Shown here one piece after another: positions 31,864-42,800 of a DNA stretch of 64,000 nucleotides. The stretch comes from Favolaschia claudopus (lineage: Eukaryota; Basidiomycota; Agaricomycetes; Agaricales; Mycenaceae), in contig JAWWNJ010000060.1 of assembly GCA_037176885.1 (NCBI GenBank), positions 310,001 to 374,000 on the forward strand, given 5' to 3'. Under the pieces are notes generated by a model. That model saw only the letters and a program-made list of their open reading frames with translations. It was not told the DNA's origin and did no database searches. Numbering within the stretch: position 1 is the first letter of the stretch; every line of letters begins with the position of its first letter. A program made the position numbers and the translations under genes.

Positions 31864-33156
31864 GTACCGTTCAGAGTAGCCGCTGCTGGCAGCGGCAGCG
31901 GCAGGCAGTTCCCATAAGCGGTCATGTGTTGGCGTGACAAATGTCACACTTTTGATCAATCGTGAAATTAACGCGTCTAACTGACTGAATTCTGGATGCA
32001 GGAGTCAGTCAAAAGAATGAGTACATGTACAGATTGTATCCCACACCTCAGACGGGTCTTTTTTCCCTATAATTACAAGCCGATTATATTTTTTCTCCAC
32101 CTCCGCGAACATTTTCCGAAGTAAATTATGGTTATCAGCTTCCCAGGTATGGCGGTCAGTTTGTAGTTTTAATCAAATTCGTATAAAGTGTGATTTTGGT
32201 GTAGAAAATGTTCAAAATGAAGACATACACAAGAAAACTTACCTTGCCATCTTTTCACCGCAGTGCGTAAAGTTTTTCACGGCGAAGTGTAAAAACTTTT
32301 TGTGTTTGAGTGTAAAAAGTTTGTATCGGTCCGAGCTCCGATGGCTGTACACTTTGATGATGAATTGATCTCTAACTCGGCATGTGGACTTGAACAGAGC
32401 TTTGTTCAACTCGGTTTACTGGTGCCTTTGAGATTGCCTGTCAGCTCATAAAGGGAGTAAACACTGCTGATTAGGCTGCATTTTGAGCTGGAGGAGGGGA
32501 CAGCAACAACCCAAGGTGTTGATTTAGGTCCCCTCCTCCAGTGCATTGTCACAATCTTAGGTTGAGTGCCACCCCTTGAGCTAAAAGAAGCAAATTTAAA
32601 GCTCCTTTATATGGCTCTGTGTACTGGCCCTACCTGAGCAAGAAATACTACCTAGCCCCCCACTGAACGCAATAGGTTGAATATTTAAACATCTCGGCCA
32701 TCACCTCGCATCAAATACGCAGCCACCGGACTTCGGACCGACCCAAACTTTTATGCTGACGGGCAAAAACTTTCACTCGACTACTCAAACACTTTCTACT
32801 CTACTTGAGTGAAAGTTTTTACATTTGTAAAAAAAAGCTAAGTTTTGAAGGTTTTGCTCTTTCTTTTTCTCCTTTGCCTCAGAATGGACATTTTATATTG
32901 ATTTGATTAAAACGACATACTGACCGCCATACCCAGGAGATAGGTGCGAGAGTGGGGCCATTTTTTCTAGGGGGCATGGCAGTGTATTGCGTCGAAATAT
33001 CAAGAGAAAAGCACAAGAGGAGGCGCGTAGAGAGAGTACAAAGAATATTGGAAGAGAGTGAGACGAAAAAGGAAGGTGATGGGTGTGACAGCACATGGCC
33101 ACTTATGGGAAGTGCCTGCCGCTGCCGCTGCCAGCAGCGGCTACTCTGAACGGTAC
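31864..33156. mobile_element. 1.29 kb inverted-repeat element flanked by TA
   Basis: The terminal inverted repeats are about 60 bp, beginning GTACCGTTCAGAGTAGCC and continuing with a CTGCTGGCAGCGGCAGCGG stretch, with only a few mismatches. Both ends abut TA (31862-31863 and 33157-33158). It has no coding region of its own and hosts a second element. It starts about 340 bp after the GET5-like stop. Confidence 0.88.
32150..32929. mobile_element. 0.78 kb TA-flanked inverted-repeat element nested in the previous one
   Basis: The ends are TGGCGGTCAGTTTGTAG and its inverted counterpart, followed by GTTTTAATCAAAT in both. TA dinucleotides flank (32148-32149 and 32930-32931). Internal AGTTTTTACA-like segments also pair in inverted order. 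No coding region. Being inside 31864-33156, it is the younger insertion, unless both moved as one composite. Confidence 0.75.
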
Positions 33157-33400
33157 TATTGTACAAAGCTGCTGTTCTCGTGATCGTACTCTACCAAAGA
33201 TTCCAATAATGTCAAACATACCTGGCCAGTACTTAAGTTACCACGGATGTGACTACCAGGTCAGCTGCTCTCGAAACGCTGGGTCATTCATCTTTTCGAA
33301 TCGGAATGGTCTCGCGATATTCCTTGTCGAATTGTCGAATTATAAAAGAGAAGAAAGAAAGAAGAAGAAGAAAAAAAATTTGAAACTGAGTGGAAGTGTC

Positions 33401-33496
33401 TGCACCGGTGGGGAGTCGAACCCCTTCCCGCCATCGTATGACCACTTCCACATTCTACGCATCAATACGGCGCATGTATCCGTACAACACCGGTGC
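33401..33496 (-). ncRNA. tRNA-like unit B1
   Basis: A perfect 7 bp acceptor (GCACCGG/CCGGTGC, discriminator A). The D-arm is TGT-ACGGAT-ACA, with box A-like A14 and GG positions. The T-arm is GGGGTTCGACTCCCC. The central stretch of about 45 nt is closed by CGCC/GGCG. A T8 run follows about 25 nt downstream on minus. Confidence 0.65.
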
Positions 33497-33742
33497 GTGT
33501 TTGGGCTGAACGAATTCAATTAGGATAGAGCGAGTGGTTGGGATGGGAAACCTCGTTCTACTAGAAAGAGGAGGAGGTAATGAGGCGGGGAAGTTCGATG
33601 TGAATTCATGTACCTAATTTGAGAAAAGTCCATTGGTTTACTCAGGTTGAACTGGACTACTGTAAGTACATACTTAGACTTTTTCGAAACAGCACATCGG
33701 AGAAAAGAAAAATGGGGTGAAAAACATGCCGAATTGAACATA

Positions 33743-33835
33743 TGCACCGGTGGGGAGTCGAACCCCTTCCCGCCGTGGGAGAATGCATCGTTCTACTCTA
33801 AGTAGCGCGGCGGATGTATCCGTACACACCGGTGC
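33743..33835 (-). ncRNA. tRNA-like unit B2
   Basis: The acceptor and T-arm are identical to B1. The D-arm is TGT-ACGGAT-ACA. The centre is enclosed by a 5 bp stem CCGCC/GGCGG, like an anticodon stem carrying an intron or a long loop of about 33 nt. T5 runs follow downstream on minus. The best preserved of the second cluster. Confidence 0.65.
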
Positions 33836-34091
33836 TTGTAAATTGGGTTGAATCTCTGGGGAGTTGTTGAGAATGACTCAGATGGGAGTTGATTTTTTAT
33901 TAGTACAAGAGTCAAGACTGAGCGTAGAGTTCTGAACTTTCAAGTTGACAAGGTTGGTTGATTTCTATGTGAATTTATTCAAAGTGTTACAGTGGGAGTT
34001 GAAGTTGAAGTGGACTACTTTTTCCATACAATAGCCTGAGCATATTGGGGGAAAACAAGGGATTGAAAAATATCTCAACCAGGGCATACAA

Positions 34092-34205
34092 CGGCGGGGA
34101 GTTGAACCCCTTCCCGTGAATCATACATAGTTATTTCCCATGTAAATGTTGACAAACCCGGTCCAGGCGAATGCATCCATAGAAATGGTTCCTGCCCAGG
34201 ACGTG
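34092..34205 (-). ncRNA. tRNA-like unit B3 (degenerate)
   Basis: The T-arm (GGGGTTCAACTCCCC) and a downstream T5 run fit the family, but the acceptor does not pair well and the 5' boundary is uncertain. Confidence 0.35.
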
Positions 34206-34414
34206 TTTGCTTTTCTCGGACATGATATAATTGAATTACAGATTCGACCATGCATAGATCTCGTCAGGTATGTTGAAACTTTCGGGTTGATCACTTTGAA
34301 TTCATCATAAGTAATCTACGAGCCGTTGAACTTGGAGGATTGAACGATAGTCGAGGCTTTTCAGTGGATTTTTACTTGCTGATAGTGCAAAAAAGAGGGT
34401 ATTCCAGATTATGC

Positions 34415-34514
34415 AACACTAGCGGGGAGTCGAATCCCTTGACTCTGTTGCTCAGCATTTACAGGTGGTGTATACTAGTAAATGCAAAATGTCTGTAGCC
34501 TACAGAACCAGTGC
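34415..34514 (-). ncRNA. tRNA-like unit B4
   Basis: The acceptor GCACTGG pairs with CTAGTGT (two wobble pairs). The D-arm hairpin is CTGTA-GGC-TACAG. The central 8 bp hairpin is GCATTTAC/GTAAATGC. The T-arm is GGGATTCGACTCCCC. A T6 run follows about 20 nt downstream on minus. Confidence 0.5.
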
Positions 34515-34529
34515 TTGTTTCAAGCTAAG

Positions 34530-35319
34530 TATTCCCTTTATTTGAAACTATTCCGAAGCTCAGAATCTATTGAATCAAACTGATGCTACAGACACTGAAC
34601 CCTCCCGGCACTGCTTTGGATGGTAGGACTACCAATACAAGAGCTTTCCCACGGTTCGATTTCTTCTTGAGTACGATCTTCTTCCGAGAGGCACCTGGTC
34701 ACCAAGATACACTCACTCATAGGTATATTCTTAAGCCGCGAGGCATTTTCGCATCACAGCAAGTCGAGATTATGATTGAATTCTTTGTCTTTGATATTTT
34801 TTGCGCTCAGCGAAAGTTCAACTGTTCAACTGATGTCGCATCATGGTGCCTTCGGCATCTGCCGTCAACAAGCTTCACTTTGGCTCAAACCATCATCGTC
34901 CAACGCGAACTCAGCTGCTTCCTCGTTCGTCTCGATCTTTTGCGTGCACAGAATGCATTTATGCGCGCCTCTATCTACCCTGCTACTTGGTACAATCATT
35001 CAACGATACTGACGACAGTGAGCGGCGGGCCGGGCCCTTGAAGTTCGGTTTCGCCCGTTGACTGTTTTCCTCCGGCGGCTGCCGCCACTCGAGTTCTTGG
35101 AGAACAGAATGATAATCAGTCAACGCTTTTTGAAGTACGTCTGCTACCGATTCTACTGCTCATCGATTCATTTATTCAAGACACTCTGGGCAAGTTTGCG
35201 CGCGGCAATCATCGACGACGTGTTTTATGCAAGGGAAAAATGACCGAATTCATGGTTTATGGTGCGCTACACACTTTATCATATTGCTATTGGCGCATTC
35301 AACAACTGACTATGAGCGC
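34530..35319. other. Intergenic, no gene recognised
   Basis: A plus-strand frame (34583-35041, 152 codons) is open but shows no family resemblance or splice structure that I can support. Confidence 0.35.
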
Positions 35320-36114
35320 TCAGAACAAAATCTCTTGGAAGTTCGGCTTTGAAGCCAGCGCGCCCATTTTCACCTCGCCAGTCTCACCCTTGAACCCGCA
35401 GTTGACCTGCACTCCACCGTTAACCTTCTGAGCCGAGAAATCAACTTGCCCTTTGCAGTCCCCATACTCATAAGGCAAGTCGACCGTCCCCTTCGACCCC
35501 CAATGCGTCGTCGTGGGGTTGCCAAAGAAGGTCTTCTGATACGGCAGCTTTGCGCAGTGGTCCGCCGGCTCACCCCCATTCCAGGGATACCACTCGACGA
35601 ATCCAACCTGACTACTGGTGATACCGCCCACCCCGGAAGGCAGCTTATAACTCCCGATGTGCACCCGGGCATGGGTGACCGTGTCGACGACGGTGCCGAC
35701 CCAGTGCCCCGACCACACTTGATACACCACCTCCAAATTGTAGGTGCGGCCGTACACCCCATTCCACTCGACGCTGCAGGATACACCCGCGCCGCCGTCT
35801 GCGCCGTCGGAGCAATTCGAGTCGGTGCTCGTTGTGCCGGCGATGAAGCTCGAGAAGGCGGCGTGCAGCACTGATTTGCCGTTGCTGTCGGGACGGGGCT
35901 GGAGGCCGGTGTATCCGATGTCGGTGGTGCCTGTGAAGGCGAATTGCTGGGCGAAGTAGTAGCCGGAGATGTGGTCGGCTTCGAGGATGGCGATGGGGAA
36001 GGTGATCTCTGTGAGCCCGGTCGCGGGGACGTTGGTCATGGACCAGCTGGAGCCTACTAGCGCGTTTGCGCCGAGAGCGAGGGCTAGGATGACAGTGTTG
36101 AGAGAGAGTTTCAT
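35320..36114 (-). CDS. Secreted DUF3472-like protein
   Basis: A single-exon gene of 264 residues. Residues 1-19 form a signal peptide (hydrophobic core VILALALGANALVG). The body has IAILEADHISGYYFAQQF, GYTGLQPRPDSNG, the LHAAFSSF strand and NGVYGRTYNLEV, then HIGSYKLPSG, WYPWNG and YEYGDCKGQVDF. This order resembles DUF3472-type beta-sandwich proteins; that assignment is from memory of the pattern. A secreted carbohydrate- or surface-binding role is possible but unproven. It is divergent from P450 copy B. Two other copies exist in the window: the pseudogene split at 14362-21020 and the promoter fragment at 25555-25776. This is the only intact one. Confidence 0.75.
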   Translation of the reverse strand: MKLSLNTVILALALGANALVGSSWSMTNVPATGLTEITFPIAILEADHISGYYFAQQFAFTGTTDIGYTGLQPRPDSNGKSVLHAAFSSFIAGTTSTDSNCSDGADGGAGVSCSVEWNGVYGRTYNLEVVYQVWSGHWVGTVVDTVTHARVHIGSYKLPSGVGGITSSQVGFVEWYPWNGGEPADHCAKLPYQKTFFGNPTTTHWGSKGTVDLPYEYGDCKGQVDFSAQKVNGGVQVNCGFKGETGEVKMGALASKPNFQEILF

Positions 36115-36225
36115 TCTGCAAGCACCGGTGAATCAATTAGATTTCATCCTGTTTGAGCGTCTGCTTACCGGTGAAGATAGAACGTTAACGGGGAGTGTCC
36201 TAGTCAGCATGTTTCGACGACTCCG

Positions 36226-36232
36226 CTTTATA
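36226..36232 (-). promoter_or_regulatory. TATA box of the intact DUF3472-like gene
   Basis: TATAAAG on minus, about 112 bp before the ATG. The same box at the same distance is kept in the left-arm fragment. Confidence 0.6.
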
Positions 36233-36319
36233 GAGAAAGAACGACGAATGGCAGGCATCTGGAATGCAAGCATATTTGGGTCTTTTCGGGTGCTTGTTCG
36301 GAAATTGCCCCCATTTCAC

Positions 36320-37602
36320 GTCGTTCTTCACATACCCCAGCAACGTGCGACAATTCAGCCGTTCCCCCCACTTCGTCAATCGTTCGATTTCGCTTCGGAC
36401 GTAACACGACTGGACCGCTTGCAAAAGGTCACTCTGAGGAGCGAGCATCTGACGTGGACGGAGAATGGAGAACAGCCCGGAAACGAAGAGGGAATACACA
36501 CTGGCATTCGAATTCGCAACACCGCTTAAGCTCAAGTGAATCTGATGTGATACACGAAGTCAGAAATAAAAGCGGGAATAAGAGGGTAACGAATGTCAAA
36601 CTTGGCTGTTTGCTGAAAAAAGACATGATTCGTGCTCAATCGGTGTAGAGCGGAATCATCCCACATCTAAATGTGGTTGTCGAAAGCTAGATCCCGAGCA
36701 TTTTGCAGAATCTGAATTGTTTCTGAACATCTAAAGTAGTGGTGTTTCACAGTTTGAACTCGTCGCGTTTTCTAAAGCATTCAATCTCTCTACTCGAATT
36801 GATCATGAAACAATGCAATCAAACCGGAAGTACCTTGCAAGGGTATTGTTGTTCAAGTTGATAGTTCGTACCACCATTGCGATAGATTCACTGAGTATAC
36901 CGTCTGTTGCGCCACCGAACCGCGTCTCGTACACTTTTATCTTAATTAAACCAGAACGGGGACGATCACCTTGACGTCATGACGCGGATGTGCACAATAG
37001 CACGTGACCGTGTTCCGGGATCCTCTCCTTTGAATATTTGAATCCTCATCGTCACCAGTGACCACCGAGGCGGCATAAGTACGCCAACCTCTGCCAGGGA
37101 AGTAGAGACTCTACCATACGAAGAGACCTCAAGAGAGGCATGTGGCAAGCCTATACTGTCCTTTAGGCTCGCGAAGCTCCATGAAGTTCCCGTGCCACCT
37201 GAGCTTCAAGCGCTTCAAGCACTTCAAGTTTAAATGAAGTGAAGTCTCCCCGCCACCTGCCTTCCACTGCAACGGTTTTTGGGAAACGCGCTCTCGAAGG
37301 GGCTCGACCTGATTCTTTGAAATTATTCTTGGCAAGCAGTTCCCCAGCATCGATGTCTCAGAGAGTCCATGATTTTTTGGGCAGAAAGGCATTTCGAAAC
37401 TGGAGTCTCACCCTCCTCGTATTAGTGCGGGTGGGCGCACTTCTCTTCTTCTTTCTCGATCGCTGTAAATGAGTAGCTCCTCCTTAGATTCGCGGATGCT
37501 CGCTTCTAAACGCGCCGGCGGATCCCAAATAATTTGTACTGCCGTATTTAAAGCAATTCGCCAGCGCTCCCCTCCATCCTGCCTCTATTCCATCCCTCAG
37601 CG
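36320..37602. other. Intergenic between divergent genes, no gene seen
   Basis: No convincing ORF. It carries the P450 promoter at its right end. It is largely absent from the left duplication arm, so it was inserted here or deleted there. Confidence 0.4.
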
Positions 37603-39938
37603 ATGGCATTACCATCCTGGGTTTGGACTGCTAGTCTCCTCTTGCTTCCTTTGGCGATATCGCGTGTCATCCAAAACTTGGCGCGCCGTCGACTCGGAAA
37701 GCCTCTCCCTCCTGGCCCGAGAGGTCTTCCACTTGTTGGGAATCTTTTCGATGTACCCAAGACGCAGGATTGGTTGTGTTACATTGAGATGTCTCGCAAG
37801 TATGGTACGTGGACTCACACTGAGTGGGGATTTAAACTCATGCATACCTGCTGCAGACTCCGATATCATCAGCGTCAATCTAGCTGGAAATACCGTCATA
37901 GTTCTCAATTCACTCACCGCAGCAAATGATCTGCTGGAGAATAGATCCTCAATATACTCTGACCGGTATGAGACTAGGTACTCCGCTGATTTACTAAATC
38001 GAAATTTGCGGTCCAGTCCGCCATTTCCGATGCTCAACGATCTGTATGTCATGCTAATCGTCTTTCCGTGACTTGCCTGCTACAATTTCAATTCATAGTG
38101 TCGGATTCCACTGGCACATTGCCTTCATGCGTTATGGGCCGAGATGGAAAGGTAGCTTGATCATTCTCAATCTGGAGGCACTGGCCATAACGCTTTGTCA
38201 TATATTGAAGAGCATCGCAAGGTCTTCATGAAACAGTTTCAACCCTCCCAAGTCTTGTTGCATCGTCCAAAGGAACTCAAAGCTGCGCGGGTGTTGCTTC
38301 GGTTGCTTCTTGATTCGCCGCACAAATACGAAAGGCATATGCGACAGTGAGTTCTTGTGACTACAGGACTGTTCTGGAATGGGTGAATCCTGAATTTCAG
38401 CATGGCTGGGATGATCATCTTATCGACGGCATATGGCATCGACATTCTGGAGGAAAATGATCCCTACGTCGGGATATCCGAGAAAGCTCTGCAGGCTATG
38501 GCCACTGCCGCCAACCCAGGGGCATACCTTGTGGATTCCCTCCCTATGTAAGTCGCCCGCGGCTATACTTACTGGTAGCAGACTTGATGTTCATACTGAT
38601 TAGCCTCAAATACGTTCCAGATTTTTTTCCCGGTGCGGGATTCAAGAAACAGGCGAGGGAATGGTTCAAAGTAGTAGATATTATGCCTCGTCTGCCGTAC
38701 GACTTTGTGAAGACAGCCAGGGTGAGTTTTTGCATTCAACCGCCGACGAGTTTGACCGAGTATCACGGCAGGCGGCTGGAACGGCTCAGTCCTCAATCGC
38801 GTCGCGAGTGTTGGATGAGATTCAAGAGAATGCTGAAGACGACGTTCGGCGCGACCATGAATTGACGCTGAAGAATGTTCTTGGCACATGCTACGGTACG
38901 CGTTTGAAACATCGTTTCCTCTCTAGTACTTCTGACCGCCTCATTCACAGCCGGTAAGTTTTGTTTGGAAAGTGTCGGGCTTCATTCACTGAATTACATT
39001 CGCGCAAGCCGGGGCTGATACGGTGCGATTCTTCCTTTGGAGCGATTTTCGCACTGGTATATTCATGTATCGACAGACTGTATCTGCGCTTGGTACCTTT
39101 ATACTTGCGATGACCATGTATCCCGAGGTCCAGAAGAAAGCTCGAGCTGCTATCGACGAAGTTGTAGGCCGCGATCGTCTGCCAGATTTTGAGGACAGTA
39201 TCCCGTATATTGATGCCCTTGTGCATGAGGTCCTAAGATGGCGTCCAGTCACTCCACTCAGTACGTACCCGAAGATCAAATCTTCAGAGTTTTCATGTTT
39301 AACTTGCTACGCTTTTACAATCTCAGGTGTCACTCACGCCGTTATGGAAGATGATATATATAACGGTTACCATATTCCCGCTGGGTCCGTCGTGGTTGGC
39401 AATGCATGGTAGGTCCTATGTACATGCTGCTATCTTCCTGTCGTGATTTATCCGAGTCTCCATGCAGGGCAATCCTTCACGATGAGGCGACTTATGGGCC
39501 AATGACAGACGAGTTTGTTCCCGAGCGATGGCTAACAGCGGACGGGAAATTGAACACGGAAATACCTGACTCTAGTCCAGCCTTCGGATTCGGCAGACGT
39601 ATATGTCCGGTCAGACTACATCCCTGTGTCTTCCTGTTTCTCCTGCTTAATGATTCCTCAGGGTAGAGACATGGCGCAGTGGAGTGTTTGGATCTCCGCT
39701 GCCTCCATTCTTTCAGTTTTCAACATCAACAAGAGCCTCGACAAGAACGGAATGCCAATCGAGCCCTCTGGTGAATATACATCAGGAATGCTGTGGTGGG
39801 TCCTTGACTACTTTGTTCTTCACCGGTTTGACCCTCCCCGCCTCACACATGTACAGCTACCCCATTCCTCATGAGTGCGATATCATACCTCGGTCAAAAG
39901 CGGCTGAAGAGATAGTTCGCCGCGCTCAACTGGCGTAA
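37603..39938 (+). CDS. Cytochrome P450 monooxygenase, copy B
   Basis: Fifteen phase-consistent exons: 37603-37804, 37857-37965, 38017-38043, 38099-38151, 38211-38346, 38401-38547, 38604-38721, 38772-38895, 38951-38953, 39009-39022, 39077-39260, 39327-39408, 39468-39609, 39662-39795, 39857-39938; 518 residues, a normal P450 length. Features: N-terminal membrane anchor, KPLPPGPRGLP hinge, WKEHRK C-helix, I-helix AAGADTTVSALG, ExxR in EVLRWRP, PERW and the FGFGRRICPG heme loop. It should be an ER-anchored heme-thiolate oxygenase needing a P450 reductase; the substrate is unknown. The exons of 3 nt and 14 nt encode the I-helix core. One donor (39610) is GTCAGA, slightly unusual. It is the paralogue of copy A, in opposite orientation. 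Confidence 0.9.
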
Positions 39939-40438
39939 AGCTGTATGTATGTGCACATACAAACGTGTCGTGTAATGTTGTCTAATGTTATAGAACGCGC
40001 TCCCGATTTGCACATTTCTGAAGTAAGTATCAAGTAGACTGAGTGGTGTTTCGACGATTTCCTTCCTCGTGTTTTCTAGACTATCAATTTCTCTCCTGAA
40101 CTGTCTACTTTCTTGAATGCAATGCAATCAAGGAAGTTCAACTCGCAAGGGTTTTGTTGACCATCATGAGTAGAGTCCGAATTTGAACAACACGGCAGAA
40201 GCGCGAGTTCACGTGATCGCGTTGCCCTCATCCCTTGCCTCATTCTCCGTCTTGAGACTTGCTTGAGACCTCCCATTTTTGTGGCCGCGCTTTTCCTTCA
40301 CAGTCCATCCTGCAAATTGGAATTCGTTGCGAATGGTTTCCCGACAGCAGAATCCAGACACAGCCCCGACACGCCGAGTCACTCCATCATGATGTCCTTT
40401 GGCAGGCGGGCGCCCATCCTCAAGCTTTCTCCTTAACC

Positions 40439-42508
40439 ATGTTACTAGCCTGCAAGCTACCAATTCCACTCTTTCTAACGACTCTTTCTCTCCTCTCTTT
40501 CGCCCGTGCATCTGCTGCGTCCACTGCCTCGTTCCCCCTCGATCGTCTGCTCACTAATGACAATTTCGCTGTAACAACAGCCACTGGTCTCTGGTTTATC
40601 GAGTTTTTCTCCCCATACTGCGGGCACTGCCGTGTCTTTGCTCCTACCTGGCGAAGACTGGTGGAGGACAGCGACCTTTCGCCCGATGTGAACCTTGCTC
40701 GTGTCGACTGCTCCATTCACGGAGGTACGGTGTTCTTGAATCGATGATCGTGCACTGACGAACCCGCACAGACCTCTGCAATGCCAATAATGTCATCGGG
40801 TACCCACAAATGAACTTCTACCAAGATGGCGCCTTTGTGGAAACGTTTGTAGGAAAGCGGGACTACGGCCTGCTCTTCAATTACCTGGCGAGCCCGCCCG
40901 TGGCGGCTCTCCCCACAACTCCCGCTCCCGACGGCGTACTCACCGCCAAGACTCCCGCCGAATTCACTAACGCTATCGGCGACGGACTTTGGTTTGTGCT
41001 ATACTCCACCTCGTGGTGCGGCCACTGCAAATGGTTTGCTCCCACTTGGGAGAGGCTAGTTGCAAGCACCGACATCGTGGATGCTGGTGTGCGGCTTGCG
41101 CGCGTTGATTGTGAAAAGAGCTCCGGTAAGAACGATTCCGCGCGAGACTCGATATGACGGGTATTAACTCGCGCGCCCCTTTTATCTAGATGTCTGCTAC
41201 GCCAACGATATCAAGGGATACCCGCAATTGAATCTCTATCGCAAGGGCGTACTTGTCGACGCCTACAGCGGCTCACGGGACTTTGGGGTGCTTTCTGACT
41301 ACCTCTTCGAACACGCAAATACTGTGCACGACCGACCCACGGCGGTCAAGGTCCCCAACCCTCACGGCGAAGTCTCGCTTCTAACCTCAGCAAACTTCAC
41401 CCAAGGTGTCGCAAATGGCCCTACCTTTATTCACTTTCAAACAAGCACTCTCGACCTTTCTGTTTGGTCAGAGCTTGCTGCGGCCCTGACGGGTAAGGCG
41501 ACGATCGCAGAAGTGCCGTATAGCAACGGGTGGGGCGAACGGGCGCTCTACTTTGCCTACGGCGTTGACATCTCTCGACTGGCTCAACTGGCAGGAGAGG
41601 AGCCAGTGCTCATGTACTTCCCCGCAAGACGTAACACCAAACCCATACAATACTTTGGTCCGCGTACTCTCGAGGCGCTGCAGTCGTTTGTTGAGGCCGA
41701 CGGAGAAACACCTGCGGTGAAGTTGACTGCGGAGACATATCAAGCCGCTCTGGTCGCTCCGTTCTTGGTTATGGTGTTCCCGAAGAAGGATGCGGTCGGC
41801 ACTGCTGTGGAACGGCTGAACGAGCTTGCGGGTGTGTGGCGGCTGCGTACTGGGGAGAACGGGGACAAGGTGATGTTCGCTTGGGATGGCAGCATGAATG
41901 CGAAAGATATTGGTGGGCACAGAGGGCAAGGACGCGCGTTGGAGGTCATCCGCGAGGGTGACTATCTCCTGCGGCCGGAGGTGATGATCATTGAGCGCAA
42001 CAAGGTTAGCTGGGTTACGCTTTCTAACGCCATCATGTACTCATTGTTGCCCCAGGATCGATACGAGCAGGTCCTCCTCCAGGACCCGCAGGGGTCGTCG
42101 ATTCAGTTGACGGAGGAGAGCCTGTTTTCTTCTCTGCAGGAGCTGACTGGTATCTTTCCAGCGCCTCAAGCCACCGCCGTCGTCGACGACGAGAGTGTAG
42201 AAGGTGCAGAAGGTGTTAGAGAGCGCGTTATGGAGGTACGATCATCTTCTCTTTTCTTCTTATCTGTCAGGGTGTCCAGCGCGCTCACCTGCTCGCAGTT
42301 CTTCTACGCTGCCGACACGTACGTCGCAACGCACCCGTGGCAGACATTAAACTTGTTCACTGCACTTCTCACCGTGATGTATCTTTTGATGAGGCGGGTT
42401 GTGAAGGCGCCAGAAGAGGTCGTGGCGAAGCCGGAGAGCGAGGTGGAAGCAACGGCTTCAGAGGCGGAGGTCGAGGCAGAGGAAGGGAAGGGGAGGATGG
42501 ATGTCTGA
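40439..42508 (+). CDS. Protein disulfide isomerase-like, two CGHC thioredoxin domains, membrane-anchored
   Basis: Exons 40439-40724, 40772-41125, 41190-42235 and 42299-42508, 631 residues, all phases consistent. The signal peptide is about 1-28. Thioredoxin domain 1 has SPYCGHCRVFAP (CGHC near 61-64) and domain 2 has TSWCGHCKWFAP. Each is followed by the GYPQ(M/L)N cis-proline segment. A long thioredoxin-like region without a CxxC follows. Near the C-terminus LNLFTALLTVMYLL is a membrane helix, then an acidic Glu/Ala-rich tail, presumably cytosolic. This fits an ER membrane oxidoreductase acting on secretory proteins; the architecture resembles fungal PDI-type TMX/Mpd-like proteins rather than classic Pdi1, and there is no KDEL-type tail. 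Confidence 0.88.
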
Positions 42509-42800
42509 GGTCTTGGTGATGTTCTGGCCGGCGTGCTTTTCATACTGTTATCTATCAGACGGACGCTGCGTATTGTACTAGTTCGGGCGAGGTTTCGCCC
42601 TGGTGTCGTTTTTATCTGGGCGACAGCGTGCTTGAGTTAGTTCTTAACAGGGAAAAGCGTACTGTCAAAACTTGGTCAAAACGCAGAAAGGTCGCCATTG
42701 TCACGCCATGTGATGTGACCGCTCGCGAGAACTGTTCTGTAAACTTTCCTCTTACCTTCGTCTCCATCCTCATATTCTCCCAGCTCTCGATTCCCCTGAG

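Larger units (their letters stand above)
36100..40103. repeat. Right arm of the inverted segmental duplication
   Basis: Matches 22830-25776 in reverse orientation. About 1 kb between the DUF3472-like promoter and the P450 start (roughly 36320-37550) has no counterpart in the left arm. Confidence 0.85.

Noticed and set aside
34583..35041. Plus-strand ORF of 152 codons
   Set aside because: No family pattern, signal or splice structure; probably chance.
37239..37472. Plus ORF with a hydrophobic C-terminus near the P450 promoter
   Set aside because: Short, overlaps an antisense ORF of similar length, and no homologue pattern is recognisable.
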